DNA from: Aquabacterium soli
GTDB taxonomy: Bacteria; Pseudomonadota; Gammaproteobacteria; Burkholderiales; Burkholderiaceae_C
NCBI RefSeq assembly: GCF_003933735.1
Contig: NZ_RSED01000001.1
Coordinates: 310,001 to 374,000, forward strand
DNA: 64,000 nt
Direction: 5' to 3'
The notes beneath the pieces are model-generated. The model was given only the letters and a program-made list of their open reading frames with translations. It was not told the DNA's origin and did no database searches. Position numbers and translations under genes: made by a program. Every line of letters starts with the position of its first letter. Position 1 is the first letter of the stretch. Positions 47,064-56,532 of the stretch are shown in pieces.

Positions 47064-47640
47064 CGGCAGGGTTCTTCAGGAAGTCCGCGAGCACAGCCTC
47101 GTAGAACGGCAGCAGGCCCACACGCCGTGCGTGCAGCTTGCCGTTGCCGGCAAGATGGCGCGCGTCAAAGTAATGGGCGATCAGGTCGCCTTGCTGCTCC
47201 ATGTTGAAGTCAGGCAGCTTCTTGTCCTTGTCCAGCACGGGGTCGTAGTCGTAGGCCGGGGCGCCCTCGCCATAGCCACCCCGAAAGCCCAGGGTGATGC
47301 CGTTGCACATCACGCACAGGCCCAGGTGGTATTGCCACACGTGGGCCATCTCGTGGATGAACCAGATCTTGGCGGAATCGGCGCCTAGCGAGAAGTCATC
47401 CCGGTACTCGTTGGGCGGGAAATACATCTCGCCAAAAGGCGTCATGGCGTTGTCGCCGCTGCCGGGCAGGAAGCGGCCCTTGTGCACGCGCACCGCGTCG
47501 TACTTGACGGATGCCGCAAAGACCTTCTGCGCCATCGCGATCTCGCCGATGGTGAGCTTGCGCTCGGTGGCCGGCCTGGGCTGGCGGACGACGTGCGGCG
47601 GGAAGCCGCCACGTCCGAGCCAGGGCCGGCTGATGGTCAT
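47023..47640 (-). CDS. HExxH-containing protein, Vgr-related / putative metallopeptidase
   Basis: A 205-residue protein. Its core has the zinc-protease motif IHEMAHVWQ (His96-Glu97-x2-His100). Upstream are [10 protein letters not shown] and [22 protein letters not shown], and downstream is [15 protein letters not shown], which could supply a third ligand. This matches stand-alone Vgr-related proteins of Burkholderiales that resemble segments attached to type VI secretion genes. No secretion genes are nearby. No signal peptide is visible. The ATG overlaps the rsmA stop (ATGA). Whether it is an active protease is unknown. Confidence 0.6.
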   Translation of the reverse strand: MTISRPWLGRGGFPPHVVRQPRPATERKLTIGEIAMAQKVFAASVKYDAVRVHKGRFLPGSGDNAMTPFGEMYFPPNEYRDDFSLGADSAKIWFIHEMAHVWQYHLGLCVMCNGITLGFRGGYGEGAPAYDYDPVLDKDKKLPDFNMEQQGDLIAHYFDARHLAGNGKLHARRVGLLPFYEAVLADFLKNPADAKLLPKHARVGR

Positions 47641-48449
47641 CTCTGCGCCGCCGCCAGGCGCGTCAGCGCCAGGTAGTCGTCCACGGGCACTTCTTCGGCA
47701 CGGCGCTTCAGATCGAAGTCGGTCTGCACGCCACGCTCGTCCAGCCAGCGGCCCAGGGTGTTGCGCAGGATCTTGCGGCGCTGTGAGAACGCCACCGTGA
47801 CGATCTCGCCCAGCAGGGCCACGTCCAGGTCGCCATGGGCGTCTGCACGGCGCGGCGTCATGCGCACCACGGCCGAATCCACCTTGGGTGGCGGGTCGAA
47901 GGCCTCGGGAGGCACGTCGACGATGGATTCCATGTCATAGCGCCACTGCAGCATCACGCTCAGGCGGCCGAAATCCTTGTTGCCGGGCTCGGCCACCATG
48001 CGGTCGACCACCTCCTTCTGCAGCATGAAGTGCTGGTCCTGCACACGGCTGGCGAAGGGCAGCAGGTGGAACAGGATGGGGGTGGAGATGTTGTAGGGCA
48101 GGTTGCCGATCACGCGCAAAGCGCTGCCGGCCTGGTCGGCCAGCGCGGCGAAATCGACCTTGAGCACGTCGGATTGGACCACGTTGAGCTCGGGACGTTT
48201 GCGCAGCCGCGCGGCCAGGTCTCGGTCCAGCTCGATCACGGTGAGCTGGCCACTGCGGTCGACCACGGGGTTGGTCAACGCGCCGAGTCCGGGACCAATC
48301 TCGACCAGAGGCTGGCCCGGGCGCGGGTCGATGCCGCGCACGATCTCGTCGATCACCCCTGGGTCGGCCAGGAAGTGCTGGCCGAAACGCTTGCGGGCGC
48401 GGTGGCTGTCGCCGGCGCCCGCGCCGCGGTCGGGGCGGTCAGGGCGCAT
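47637..48449 (-). CDS. rsmA: 16S rRNA (adenine-1518/1519-N6,N6)-dimethyltransferase RsmA
   Basis: A 270-residue KsgA-family methyltransferase acting in late 30S maturation. Motifs: [16 protein letters not shown] near the N-terminus, the SAM site [20 protein letters not shown] and the catalytic [12 protein letters not shown]. It overlaps the end of surA by 11 bases; ATG at 48449 or a GTG three bases earlier may be used. The surA-(pdxA)-rsmA order is known from other proteobacteria; here pdxA is missing between them. Confidence 0.95.
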   Translation of the reverse strand: MRPDRPDRGAGAGDSHRARKRFGQHFLADPGVIDEIVRGIDPRPGQPLVEIGPGLGALTNPVVDRSGQLTVIELDRDLAARLRKRPELNVVQSDVLKVDFAALADQAGSALRVIGNLPYNISTPILFHLLPFASRVQDQHFMLQKEVVDRMVAEPGNKDFGRLSVMLQWRYDMESIVDVPPEAFDPPPKVDSAVVRMTPRRADAHGDLDVALLGEIVTVAFSQRRKILRNTLGRWLDERGVQTDFDLKRRAEEVPVDDYLALTRLAAAQR

Positions 48450-49863
48450 CACGCATGTCCACGAAAGCGGCGGCGCGCAGCTCGCGGGCCCAGTCTTCGT
48501 AGGTGGATTCGAAGCGCTGCTCGCGCAGCACGCTGCGGGCAGCTTCGCGCTTTTGCTGGTCGGTGAGCTGCACCTCGCGTCGCTCGATCAGCTGGATCAG
48601 GTGCACGCCGAAGCGCGTCACCACCGGCTCGGACACCTGGCCGGGCTGCAGGGCCAGCAGGGCCTGCTCGAATTCGGGCACGAACTGGCCAGGGGCTGCC
48701 CAGCCCAGGTCGCCGCCACGGGTGGCGCTGCCGTCTTCCGAATTTTGCCGTGCCATCTGGGCGAAACTGGCCTGGCCGCCGACGATCTCCTTGCGGATAT
48801 TCATCATGCGGTCACGTGCAGCCTTGATGCTCATCTGTGGCGTGGTGCGCAGCAGGATGTGGCGAGCGCGTTGCTGGGTGTAGCTGGCCTTGCCGGCGTT
48901 CTCGCGTTCGATCAGCTTGAGCACATGGAAGCCCGCACCCGAGCGCACGACCTTGGACACCTGGCCCACCTTCAGGTCCTTCACGGCGTCGGTGAAGAGC
49001 TCGGGAAGGCGGCTGGCAGGGCGCATGCCGAAGGTACCGCCGTTGTCGCGGGTGCCCGTGTCGTCGGTGTTGTCCTTGACCAATTGCGCGAAGTTGACAC
49101 CAGCGACGGCGCGTTCGCGCAATGCCTCGGCCTTGGCGGCCAGCTGGCGCACCTTGTCGGCGCTGGCGCCTTCGGGCACCGCGATCAGGATGTGCGCCAG
49201 GTTCAGGTCAGTGTCTCGGCCGGCCGCCGCCGCCTGGGCGTTGAAGGCGTCGAGCTCGCTGTCGGAGATCTGGATGCGGGCGTTGACCTCGCGGGCACGT
49301 ACGCGCTCGAGCAGCATCTGCTCACGCAGGCTGTTGCGGTAGCGGTCGTAGTCCAGGCCGTCGGCGCGCATGCGCTGGCGCAGCTCCTGCAGCGAGATCT
49401 GGTTCTGCGAGGCGATGTTGGCCACGGCATCGTCCACTTCGGCATCGCTCACGTTCATGCCGGTGGTCTTGGCGTACTGCAGTTGCACCTTCTCGTCGAT
49501 CAGGGCTTCGAGCACCTGCTGGCGCAGGGCATCGGGAGGTGGAAGCCGGGCATTGGGGTTGCGACCGGCCGACTCCATGATGCGTCCTACACGCTTGTCG
49601 ACATCGGTGTGGGTGATGGGCTCCTGGTTGACCACGGCGACGATGTAGTCGGCGGTGGTCTGCTGCCCTTGCAGCTTGAGGTCTGTGCTCAGGCTGGGCA
49701 CGCCCGGGATCCGTGGCGACACGGACGGCGCGTCGCCCAGGCTGAACTGGGCCAGAGCGGGCGCGCCGGATGCGGCGATGCACACGGCCAGCAGCAGGGG
49801 CGACCATGGGCGGGCCAGGCGCGAGGGGCGGTCGGTGCGGACAGGCATCAGGTCAATCATCAT
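48439..49863 (-). CDS. surA: Periplasmic chaperone / peptidyl-prolyl isomerase SurA
   Basis: A 474-residue periplasmic chaperone for outer-membrane beta-barrel proteins. The signal peptide ends ASGAPALAQ (about residue 39). The N-terminal chaperone domain begins [19 protein letters not shown]. Two parvulin domains follow, at about 219-319 ([11 protein letters not shown]) and 331-435 ([29 protein letters not shown]). The start overlaps the lptD stop by 11 bases; several ATGs within the first 16 bases are possible. Its partner client LptD is encoded immediately upstream. Confidence 0.95.
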   Translation of the reverse strand: MMIDLMPVRTDRPSRLARPWSPLLLAVCIAASGAPALAQFSLGDAPSVSPRIPGVPSLSTDLKLQGQQTTADYIVAVVNQEPITHTDVDKRVGRIMESAGRNPNARLPPPDALRQQVLEALIDEKVQLQYAKTTGMNVSDAEVDDAVANIASQNQISLQELRQRMRADGLDYDRYRNSLREQMLLERVRAREVNARIQISDSELDAFNAQAAAAGRDTDLNLAHILIAVPEGASADKVRQLAAKAEALRERAVAGVNFAQLVKDNTDDTGTRDNGGTFGMRPASRLPELFTDAVKDLKVGQVSKVVRSGAGFHVLKLIERENAGKASYTQQRARHILLRTTPQMSIKAARDRMMNIRKEIVGGQASFAQMARQNSEDGSATRGGDLGWAAPGQFVPEFEQALLALQPGQVSEPVVTRFGVHLIQLIERREVQLTDQQKREAARSVLREQRFESTYEDWARELRAAAFVDMRDAP

Positions 49864-52366
49864 TCACGTAGGCAGAGGGCGGTACGGGAGGGGCCGTGAG
49901 CAGGCCGGTGTCCTCGCGCAGCAGGCGGTAACCAGGGATATTGTCCTTCAAGGCGCGCAGCGGGCTCGATCCCAGTCGGGACAGCCCCACCAGCTCCAGT
50001 TGGAACATCAGGCGGGTGGCGGCTTCGGTCTTGCCGATGGAGGTGCGTTCGGCCACCACACGGGCGATCCAGCACCCGCCGTCGTACTCAAGGCCCACCA
50101 GGGCATCGCTCAGGCGTTTGTCCCGCAGGCTGTAGTTCAGCCGGCCGACGCTGTACCAGGTACCGCCGCAGCCGGCCGAGCTGCCGGGCGTGGGCTTCAC
50201 GCCAGCAGCCTGCGCCAGCGCCGACGCCACGGCCTCGGCGGCCGGCGAGCGCCCGGCGATGGGCCACTGCCAGCCGACATCGAGCTGTTCGCTGCTGTCG
50301 CGTGTGTATCGGTAGTTGGCGCTGATGGTGCGGAAGTCGCTCGGGTTGTAGCGGATGCCCAGCAGCGAGCGCTCGATGCGGCTGTCGCGGGCACTGTACT
50401 GGGCCGTGCTGTCGAAGTACCAGTGCGGCACCACGGAGGTGGAGCCCAGCAACAGCAGATCGGACCAGCGCTGTGTGTTGACCGGGCCATCGTCCGCGGT
50501 GATGCGCTGATCGTCGAACTGCACCTTCTGCACCATCCCCAGGCGCATGATCTCGCCACCGGTGTCTGCATCCAGGATGCGCGTGGTCACACCCAGGCTG
50601 AGCTGGTTGGCGTCCGACACGCGGTCCACACCCGTGAAGGCGTTCTCGCTGAAGATGCTGTACTGGTTGAAGTCGCGGATGGCGCTGTCGAATTGCGGGA
50701 TGTCGGACTGCCGCTTGTAGGGGGTGTACACGTACTGGACGCGTGGCTCCAGGGTCTGGATCTGGCTGCCACCGAACCAGTTGATCGGGCGCTCATAGAC
50801 CACTCCGCCGTCCAGGCTCGCCGTCGGTATGACGCGTGACTGGCTGCGTTTGGTGCCGATGCTGGCGTCGTTGCGGTCCAGCGAGTAGCTGGCGGCATTG
50901 AGACTGAGCTTGGGCGTGAAGTTCCAGCCGGCATCGCCGAAGGGGCGAGAGATGGTGCCCAGTGCATGCAGGCGGTCGCCGGTCACGCGGGTGCTGTCTT
51001 CGTTGCCGAAGCGGTTGACCTCGGTCTCGAAATTCCAGACCAGGCCCGCGTCGGAGGTGCTGCGGCTGCGCAGGCCGATCTGCGGCTCGCGCCGGTAGGG
51101 CGAGATGATGCGGGAATCGGGGCTCGCTGCCGGGTCCAGGTCCTGCAGGGTCTGCCAGGATTGAACCCGGGCATACAAGGCGGTCTGACTGCTGCCCAGG
51201 CCCCAGGCGCGCGTGTTGATCTGGCGTTCGATGCTGGCGTGGCTGCCATACAGGCGCGGCGTCAGCGTGGCACGGCTGCGGGTGAAGTCTTTCCAGTAGT
51301 CGTCATCGGAGACGCGCAGCCACTGCCAGTCGTAGTTGGTCAGGCTCGGCGAGCCTGCTCGCACGAGTTCGCCCTTGTGCTGGGCATTGATCATGCCGCG
51401 ATCGCGCTTGGCCACCTGGTCATTGGGCAAGGCCATGACTTCGATGGTGCCCTGGTCGCTGTCGCTGAGGTAGCGGAACTCGCCTTCCACGCCAGCGCCG
51501 CGCCGTGTCGACAGCGTGGGTGTGATGGTGGCGTCGCGGTTGGGAGCGATGTTCCAGTAGTAGGGCTGTGAGAGTTCGAACCCGCTCTTGTTGTCGATGT
51601 CGAAGCTGGGGGGTAGGAAGCCCGACTTGCGCTCGTCGCTGAGCGGGAAGGTCAGCACCGGGGCAGCCAGGATGGGCACACCCATGAACCGGATCACGGC
51701 GTTCTTGGCACGGCCTTCGTTGGTCTCGAAGTCCATGTACACATCGCTGGTGGTCAGCACCCAGTCCAGGTCTGACGGCTCGGCCGTGTTTTCCGGCGTG
51801 CAGCTGCTGTAGGTGGCGCCGATGGCGCGCAGCTTGTTGTTGCCCAGGAACTCCACCTTCTCGGCCTGCCCGCCGGCACCCGTGCGCGCAAAGCGGTAGG
51901 TCGGGTTGGTGAACTCGCCCTCGAGGGTGTCCAGCTGCAGGGTGAGGGCCGGGCCCGAGAAGATGTCGCCGCGCCGGCTGATGCGCACGCCGCCCAGCGC
52001 CTCGGCCACATTGCTGTCGGCCGTGTGGGTGATGTCGTCGGCGCGCATCGTCAGATCGCCGCGCTTGAGGCGCACATTGCCTGAGGCGTGGGTCTTCAGG
52101 CCGGGGGTGCCATCGAGACGGTCCGCCTCGAAGTAGATCGGCAGATCCTTGGCGTCGGTGCCACCCACTGGCGCAGCCAGGGAGGACGAAATGCGCAGGG
52201 GCGCGGCCTCGGCGTCTGCGTCGGCCTCCACGGCACCCACGAAAAACGGGCTCCACAGGGCCAGGGCCGCTGCACAGGCCACCGGGGTCGGGCTCGGCAA
52301 GGGCAGGCGCCAGGCACGGGGCCGGGCGCCAGCGGCGCGGCGGATGGTCAGGGCTGAAGGCGGCAC
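49853..52366 (-). CDS. lptD: LPS-assembly outer-membrane protein LptD
   Basis: An 837-residue outer-membrane protein that, with LptE, inserts lipopolysaccharide in the outer leaflet. After a signal segment (residues about 28-50) comes the OstA/jellyroll domain (about 75-230, LPIYFEADRLDG, MRADDITHTADSN) and then the large beta barrel. Cys residues in YSSCTPEN, SAGCGGTWYS and GGCWIARV fit the disulfide pattern needed for function. A GTG start is used. It is the first gene of the lptD-surA-rsmA operon and is divergent from the AmgK-like gene across 97 bases. Confidence 0.95.
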   Translation of the reverse strand: MPPSALTIRRAAGARPRAWRLPLPSPTPVACAAALALWSPFFVGAVEADADAEAAPLRISSSLAAPVGGTDAKDLPIYFEADRLDGTPGLKTHASGNVRLKRGDLTMRADDITHTADSNVAEALGGVRISRRGDIFSGPALTLQLDTLEGEFTNPTYRFARTGAGGQAEKVEFLGNNKLRAIGATYSSCTPENTAEPSDLDWVLTTSDVYMDFETNEGRAKNAVIRFMGVPILAAPVLTFPLSDERKSGFLPPSFDIDNKSGFELSQPYYWNIAPNRDATITPTLSTRRGAGVEGEFRYLSDSDQGTIEVMALPNDQVAKRDRGMINAQHKGELVRAGSPSLTNYDWQWLRVSDDDYWKDFTRSRATLTPRLYGSHASIERQINTRAWGLGSSQTALYARVQSWQTLQDLDPAASPDSRIISPYRREPQIGLRSRSTSDAGLVWNFETEVNRFGNEDSTRVTGDRLHALGTISRPFGDAGWNFTPKLSLNAASYSLDRNDASIGTKRSQSRVIPTASLDGGVVYERPINWFGGSQIQTLEPRVQYVYTPYKRQSDIPQFDSAIRDFNQYSIFSENAFTGVDRVSDANQLSLGVTTRILDADTGGEIMRLGMVQKVQFDDQRITADDGPVNTQRWSDLLLLGSTSVVPHWYFDSTAQYSARDSRIERSLLGIRYNPSDFRTISANYRYTRDSSEQLDVGWQWPIAGRSPAAEAVASALAQAAGVKPTPGSSAGCGGTWYSVGRLNYSLRDKRLSDALVGLEYDGGCWIARVVAERTSIGKTEAATRLMFQLELVGLSRLGSSPLRALKDNIPGYRLLREDTGLLTAPPVPPSAYVNDD

Positions 52367-52463
52367 AAAAAATCGGTGTGTCGAACGGCCCGTCGAAGGC
52401 CAGGGGTGGGGGCGACTAAAATTGGGCGATTATTCCATGCGCACCCGCGCCTTCCCTGCCACC

Positions 52464-53597
52464 ATGTCCCAGCCTTCCGAATCTTTGTCCGACGCCGTGC
52501 CCGATGGCGCCCTGCAGGCGCCTTCCGTGAGCTGGGCCGATCCGGTTCGCCGGGTGGCTTTCCAAGCCTGGCTGGCCGGTGTGGCTGGTGCCCATGGCCT
52601 GCAGCCAGCCACCGTGCGCCCGGCCAGCGCCGACGCCAGTTTTCGCCGCTACCTCCGGGTGGATGGCAGCGCGGGCCAGACCTTCATCGTGATGGACGCT
52701 CCGCCCGACAAGGAAGACTGCCAGCCCTTCGTCAAGATCGCGCGGCTGCTTCAGGCGGGTGGGGTCGGGGCGCCCGCCATCCTCGCGTGGGATGAGGCCC
52801 AGGGCTTCATGCTGCTCAGCGACCTTGGAGAGCACACGTTGCTGTCCACCTTGCAGCCCGAGGCCCCCGAGATGTCCCAGGCCGATGTCGACAACCGCGC
52901 ACGGTACACCGCGGCGCTCGACGAGCTGGTGCTGCTGCAGCGCATCGACGCCCAGGCGCAGGTGCCCCCTTATGACGACGCGCTGCTGCAACGCGAGCTG
53001 GACCTGCTGCCCCAGTGGTACCTCACCCAGTTGCGTGGCCTGACCCTGACCGAGGCCCAGCAGGCCGTGCTGACCCGCAGTTTCGGCCTGATCAAGGCCC
53101 AGGTGCTGGCCCAGCCCAAGGTGTTGGTTCACCGCGATTACCACTCGCGCAACCTGATGGTCTCGCCCACCGATCCCCGCGCCCGCCCGGGGGTGATCGA
53201 TTTTCAGGATGCGGTATGGGGCCCGGTCACGTATGATCTCGTGTCCTTGCTGCGTGATGCCTATGTGGTGTGGGACGAAGAACTGCAGATCGACCACGCT
53301 GTTCGCTACTGGGACAAGGCCCGCAAGGCCGGCCTTCCGGTCCCCGATGATTTCGGGGATTTCTGGCGCGACACGGAGTGGATGGGCCTGCAGCGCCACC
53401 TGAAGGTGCTGGGGATCTTTGCGCGTCTGGCGCTGCGCGATGGCAAGCAGCAGTACCTGGACGACATCCCGCGCGTTTGGCAGTACGCCCATCGGGTCTG
53501 TACACGCTACAACGGCTTGGGCCCCCTGGCGGCTCTTCTCGAGGCCGCCGAGGCCGGTACGCTGGGCATCCAGCGCCAAACCGGCTACACCTTCTGA
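52464..53597 (+). CDS. amgK: AmgK-like anomeric sugar kinase (aminoglycoside phosphotransferase fold)
   Basis: A 377-residue kinase of the APH fold. Conserved blocks are SADASFRRYLRV, the catalytic loop HRDYHSRNLM (Asp225, Asn230) and the metal site VIDFQDAVWGPVTYDL (Asp246). Its position divergent to lptD is that of AmgK, which phosphorylates MurNAc and GlcNAc at C1 for peptidoglycan recycling. The partner nucleotidyltransferase murU usually follows directly; here a helicase gene follows instead. An in-frame ATG 27 bases upstream is the alternative start. Confidence 0.82.
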   Translation: MSQPSESLSDAVPDGALQAPSVSWADPVRRVAFQAWLAGVAGAHGLQPATVRPASADASFRRYLRVDGSAGQTFIVMDAPPDKEDCQPFVKIARLLQAGGVGAPAILAWDEAQGFMLLSDLGEHTLLSTLQPEAPEMSQADVDNRARYTAALDELVLLQRIDAQAQVPPYDDALLQRELDLLPQWYLTQLRGLTLTEAQQAVLTRSFGLIKAQVLAQPKVLVHRDYHSRNLMVSPTDPRARPGVIDFQDAVWGPVTYDLVSLLRDAYVVWDEELQIDHAVRYWDKARKAGLPVPDDFGDFWRDTEWMGLQRHLKVLGIFARLALRDGKQQYLDDIPRVWQYAHRVCTRYNGLGPLAALLEAAEAGTLGIQRQTGYTF

Positions 53598-53635
53598 CCA
53601 GGCTATGTATCGCCTGGCCACAACCCTGAGGTTCT

Positions 53636-55231
53636 ATGACCACCTCTCAGCCTGAGCAGACCGCTATCTCCGCCGACCAACTCCCTGATGCTGCCCCTGT
53701 GGCCGCCCCCGTGGCCACCGATGTGCCCACGCCAGAAGCCCCGCCCGCCCGCTTCGACACCCTGCCGCTGGATCCCAAGCTGCTGCGCGCCATCGAGTAC
53801 CCCACGATGACGCCCATCCAGGCCAAGGCCATCCCGCTGGTGCTGGCCGGCCGCGACGTGATGGGCGCCGCCCAGACCGGCACCGGCAAGACCGCCGCCT
53901 TCTCCATCCCGCTGCTTCAGAAGATGATGAAGCACGAGAACGCCAGCGTGTCGCCCGCCCGCCATCCCGTGCGCGCCATCGTGCTGGCCCCCACGCGTGA
54001 ACTGGCCGTGCAGGTGGCCGCCAACGTCAAGAACTACGCCAGCAAGTCCAACCTGCGCTCGGCCGTGGTGTTCGGCGGCATGAACATGCGCGAGCAGACG
54101 CTTGAGCTCAAGGCCGGCGTCGAGGTGCTGATCGCCACCCCGGGCCGCCTGCTGGACCACATCGAGGCCAAGAATTGCATCCTGTCGCAGGTCGAGTACG
54201 TGGTGCTCGACGAGGCCGACCGCATGCTGGACATCGGCTTCCTGCCTGACCTGCAGCGCATCCTGAGCTACCTGCCCAAGCAGCGCCAGACCCTGCTGTT
54301 CTCGGCCACCTTCTCGCCCGAGATCAAGAAGCTGGCACAAAGCTACCTGCAGGATCCGGTGTTCGTCGAAGTGGCCCGCCCCAACCAGACGGCCACCAAC
54401 GTCGAGCAGCGCTTCTACAAGGTCTCCGACGACGACAAGCGCCAGGTGATCCGCCAGATCCTGCGCGACCGCGGCATCACCCAGAGCATCGTGTTCGTCA
54501 ACAGCAAACTGGGCGCTGCGCGCCTGGCCCGCTCTTTCGAGCGCGACGGCCTCAAGACCGTGGCCCTGCACGGCGACAAGTCGCAGGACGAGCGCCTCAA
54601 GGCCCTGGCCTCGTTCAAGGCCGGCGAGGTCGACCTGCTGGTGGCCACCGACGTGGCGGCGCGCGGCATCGACATCGCGGCCTTGCCGGCGGTGTTCAAT
54701 TTCGACATCCCTTTCAACGCCGAAGACTATGTGCACCGCATCGGCCGCACGGGCCGAGCCGGTGCCTCGGGCCTGGCCGTGTCGCTGGTCACCGGCGCCG
54801 ATGCGCGCCTGATCGCCGACATCGAGAAGCTGACCAAGAAGAAGCTGGACATCGAGCCCTTCGAGGTTGAAGGCGGTGGTGATCGCCGTGCTCCGTCGTT
54901 CCGGCGTGAACGCCGTGATGATGATGTCCGCCCGGACATCGCGCCGGCTGGTCATGCGCACGCTCATGCCCATGCGCCGCGTCCTGCCGATGCGCGTGGT
55001 GCGGTGCGGCCCGGCATCCGCCGCCCGCACGCCGATCCGTTCTTCGACAAGCCCTACGAGGCGCAGAACGACGCGGATCCGTCCTGGGACCAGAAGGGGG
55101 CGGCTGCTGCGGCAGCGTCTTCCGCGGGCAGCGGGCTGTCTCGTTTCATCAAGCCCAGGCGCAAGGTGGCGACCTTGCTTGGTGGGTCGGGCACGGGCGG
55201 TGGCTCTGGCAGCGGGTCTGGCGCACGCTGA
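53636..55231 (+). CDS. DEAD-box ATP-dependent RNA helicase (RhlE-like)
   Basis: A 531-residue RNA helicase. An unusual Pro/Ala-rich N-terminal extension of about 37 residues precedes the Q motif region. Motif I is AQTGTGKT (79-86), Ia is PTRELA, motif II is DEAD (192-195) and motif III is SAT. Motif V is ARGIDIA and VI is HRIGRTGRAG. The C-terminal tail is basic, then His/Ala/Pro-rich, and ends in a Gly/Ser-rich tract. It is probably involved in ribosome assembly or RNA decay. A clear terminator follows. Confidence 0.92.
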   Translation: MTTSQPEQTAISADQLPDAAPVAAPVATDVPTPEAPPARFDTLPLDPKLLRAIEYPTMTPIQAKAIPLVLAGRDVMGAAQTGTGKTAAFSIPLLQKMMKHENASVSPARHPVRAIVLAPTRELAVQVAANVKNYASKSNLRSAVVFGGMNMREQTLELKAGVEVLIATPGRLLDHIEAKNCILSQVEYVVLDEADRMLDIGFLPDLQRILSYLPKQRQTLLFSATFSPEIKKLAQSYLQDPVFVEVARPNQTATNVEQRFYKVSDDDKRQVIRQILRDRGITQSIVFVNSKLGAARLARSFERDGLKTVALHGDKSQDERLKALASFKAGEVDLLVATDVAARGIDIAALPAVFNFDIPFNAEDYVHRIGRTGRAGASGLAVSLVTGADARLIADIEKLTKKKLDIEPFEVEGGGDRRAPSFRRERRDDDVRPDIAPAGHAHAHAHAPRPADARGAVRPGIRRPHADPFFDKPYEAQNDADPSWDQKGAAAAAASSAGSGLSRFIKPRRKVATLLGGSGTGGGSGSGSGAR

Positions 55232-55256
55232 TCACGCGGTTCCCGCGCGTCGATGA

Positions 55257-55294
55257 CAAAGGCCTTCAGGCATCTTGCCTGGGGCCTTTTTTCT
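55257..55294 (+). terminator. Intrinsic terminator of the helicase gene
   Basis: AAGGCC-TTCAGGCA pairs with TGCCTGG-GGCCTT around a short loop and is followed by a run of T residues (TTTTTTC). It lies about 25 bases after the helicase stop. Confidence 0.9.
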
Positions 55295-55353
55295 TGGTCT
55301 GCGGTGGTTGTGGCGCCTTGTCGGGCCAGCGCAGGCAAAGAAAAAAACAACCC

Positions 55354-56310
55354 CTAAGCAGCCGCCACCTCAGAAGCCGCCCCACTCGCCCGCGCCGCCT
55401 GCATCTGCCGCCAGGCCGAAGGCGACAGCCCATACTCCCGCTTGAACGCCTGGCTGAACGCCGCTTCAGACGCATACCCCACCTGATCGGCCACCCGGCT
55501 GATCGGCGCATTGCTGCCGGCCAGCTGCCGCGCAGCCAGCCGCATGCGGTGCCGCGTCAGGTAGGTCAGAGGCGGCTCGCCCAGGGTCTGGCTGAATCGG
55601 TCGGCAAAGGCCGAGCGCGACAGGCAGGCGTGCTGGGCCAGTTCGGGCACCGTCCAGTTGTGCGCCGGCGTGCGGTGCATGCAGGCCAGGGCGGTGGACA
55701 AGGCCCGGTCCTTCAAGGCGGCCAGCCAGTTGCCGGATTCTTCCGTGAGCGAGCTGACGTAATCGCGCAGGCACTCCATGAACAGGATGTCGCCCAGGCG
55801 GTTGATGATGGCCTGCTGCCCGGGCCGTGGGCTCATCAGCTCCTGCGCCAGGAACTGCAGCCCGATGGCCAGCCAGGGCGGCGGAGCCTCGCCCAGGCCG
55901 TGGATGTGCATCAGGCCGGGCAGGGCCGACACCAGGGGCGCGGCCATGTGCACGTCGAACCGGGCGTGGCCGCTGATCATGTGGGCCTGCGGCCCGCCGC
56001 CGCCCAGCTTGAGCGGGGCCAGGTCGGGGCGCTGCAGGTGGTCGCCCAGGTCATGGGGATTGGCCGCCAGGGCGGGCCGGTCCTGCACGCGGTGTGGCAC
56101 GCCGGCGGGCAGCACCACCAGGTCGCCGGTCTGCAGGGCCACCGGGTCGTGGCCGTCGCGCAGCAGCCAGGCCTGCCCCTCCGTGAGGATGTGGAACGCG
56201 GCCAGGCCCGGGGTGTGCAGCTGCAGGGCCCAGGGCGCGCTCAGTTCGGTGGCCACGAAGACGACACCGTCGAAGCGCATGTCGTCGATGATGAGACTCA
56301 ATGGGTCCAT
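55354..56310 (-). CDS. AraC-family transcriptional regulator (cupin N-domain)
   Basis: A 318-residue regulator with an N-terminal cupin-type sensor (about 1-190, FHILTEGQAWLLRD, LVVLPAGVPHRVQD). The C-terminal AraC DNA-binding domain (about 215-305) contains VPELAQHACLSRSAFADRF and ISRVADQVGYASEAAFSQAFKREYG. It is divergent from alkB with 222 bases between the starts and is the likely regulator of alkane oxidation here. The ATG at 56310 starts the cupin; the longer frame upstream is not protein-like. Confidence 0.88.
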   Translation of the reverse strand: MDPLSLIIDDMRFDGVVFVATELSAPWALQLHTPGLAAFHILTEGQAWLLRDGHDPVALQTGDLVVLPAGVPHRVQDRPALAANPHDLGDHLQRPDLAPLKLGGGGPQAHMISGHARFDVHMAAPLVSALPGLMHIHGLGEAPPPWLAIGLQFLAQELMSPRPGQQAIINRLGDILFMECLRDYVSSLTEESGNWLAALKDRALSTALACMHRTPAHNWTVPELAQHACLSRSAFADRFSQTLGEPPLTYLTRHRMRLAARQLAGSNAPISRVADQVGYASEAAFSQAFKREYGLSPSAWRQMQAARASGAASEVAAA

Positions 56311-56532
56311 GGTGTCGGAGAATGCCACGTCTGTGGGACGCGTGTCTTCGTGAAAACGCCGACAGCGCTGTGCGATTCGCCGGAATGCGGTCTCATCCTC
56401 AACTTTCAGGGTTTTCACCCGGCGGGCGGCGGCGTATGACTGAACTGTGACGGCTTCGCGGCCATTCCGCTTTCGGGTTGCTGTGCAGACACTCCTGTCA
56501 TCGGCGCACAGGCGCCCCGAAGGAGTACGACC

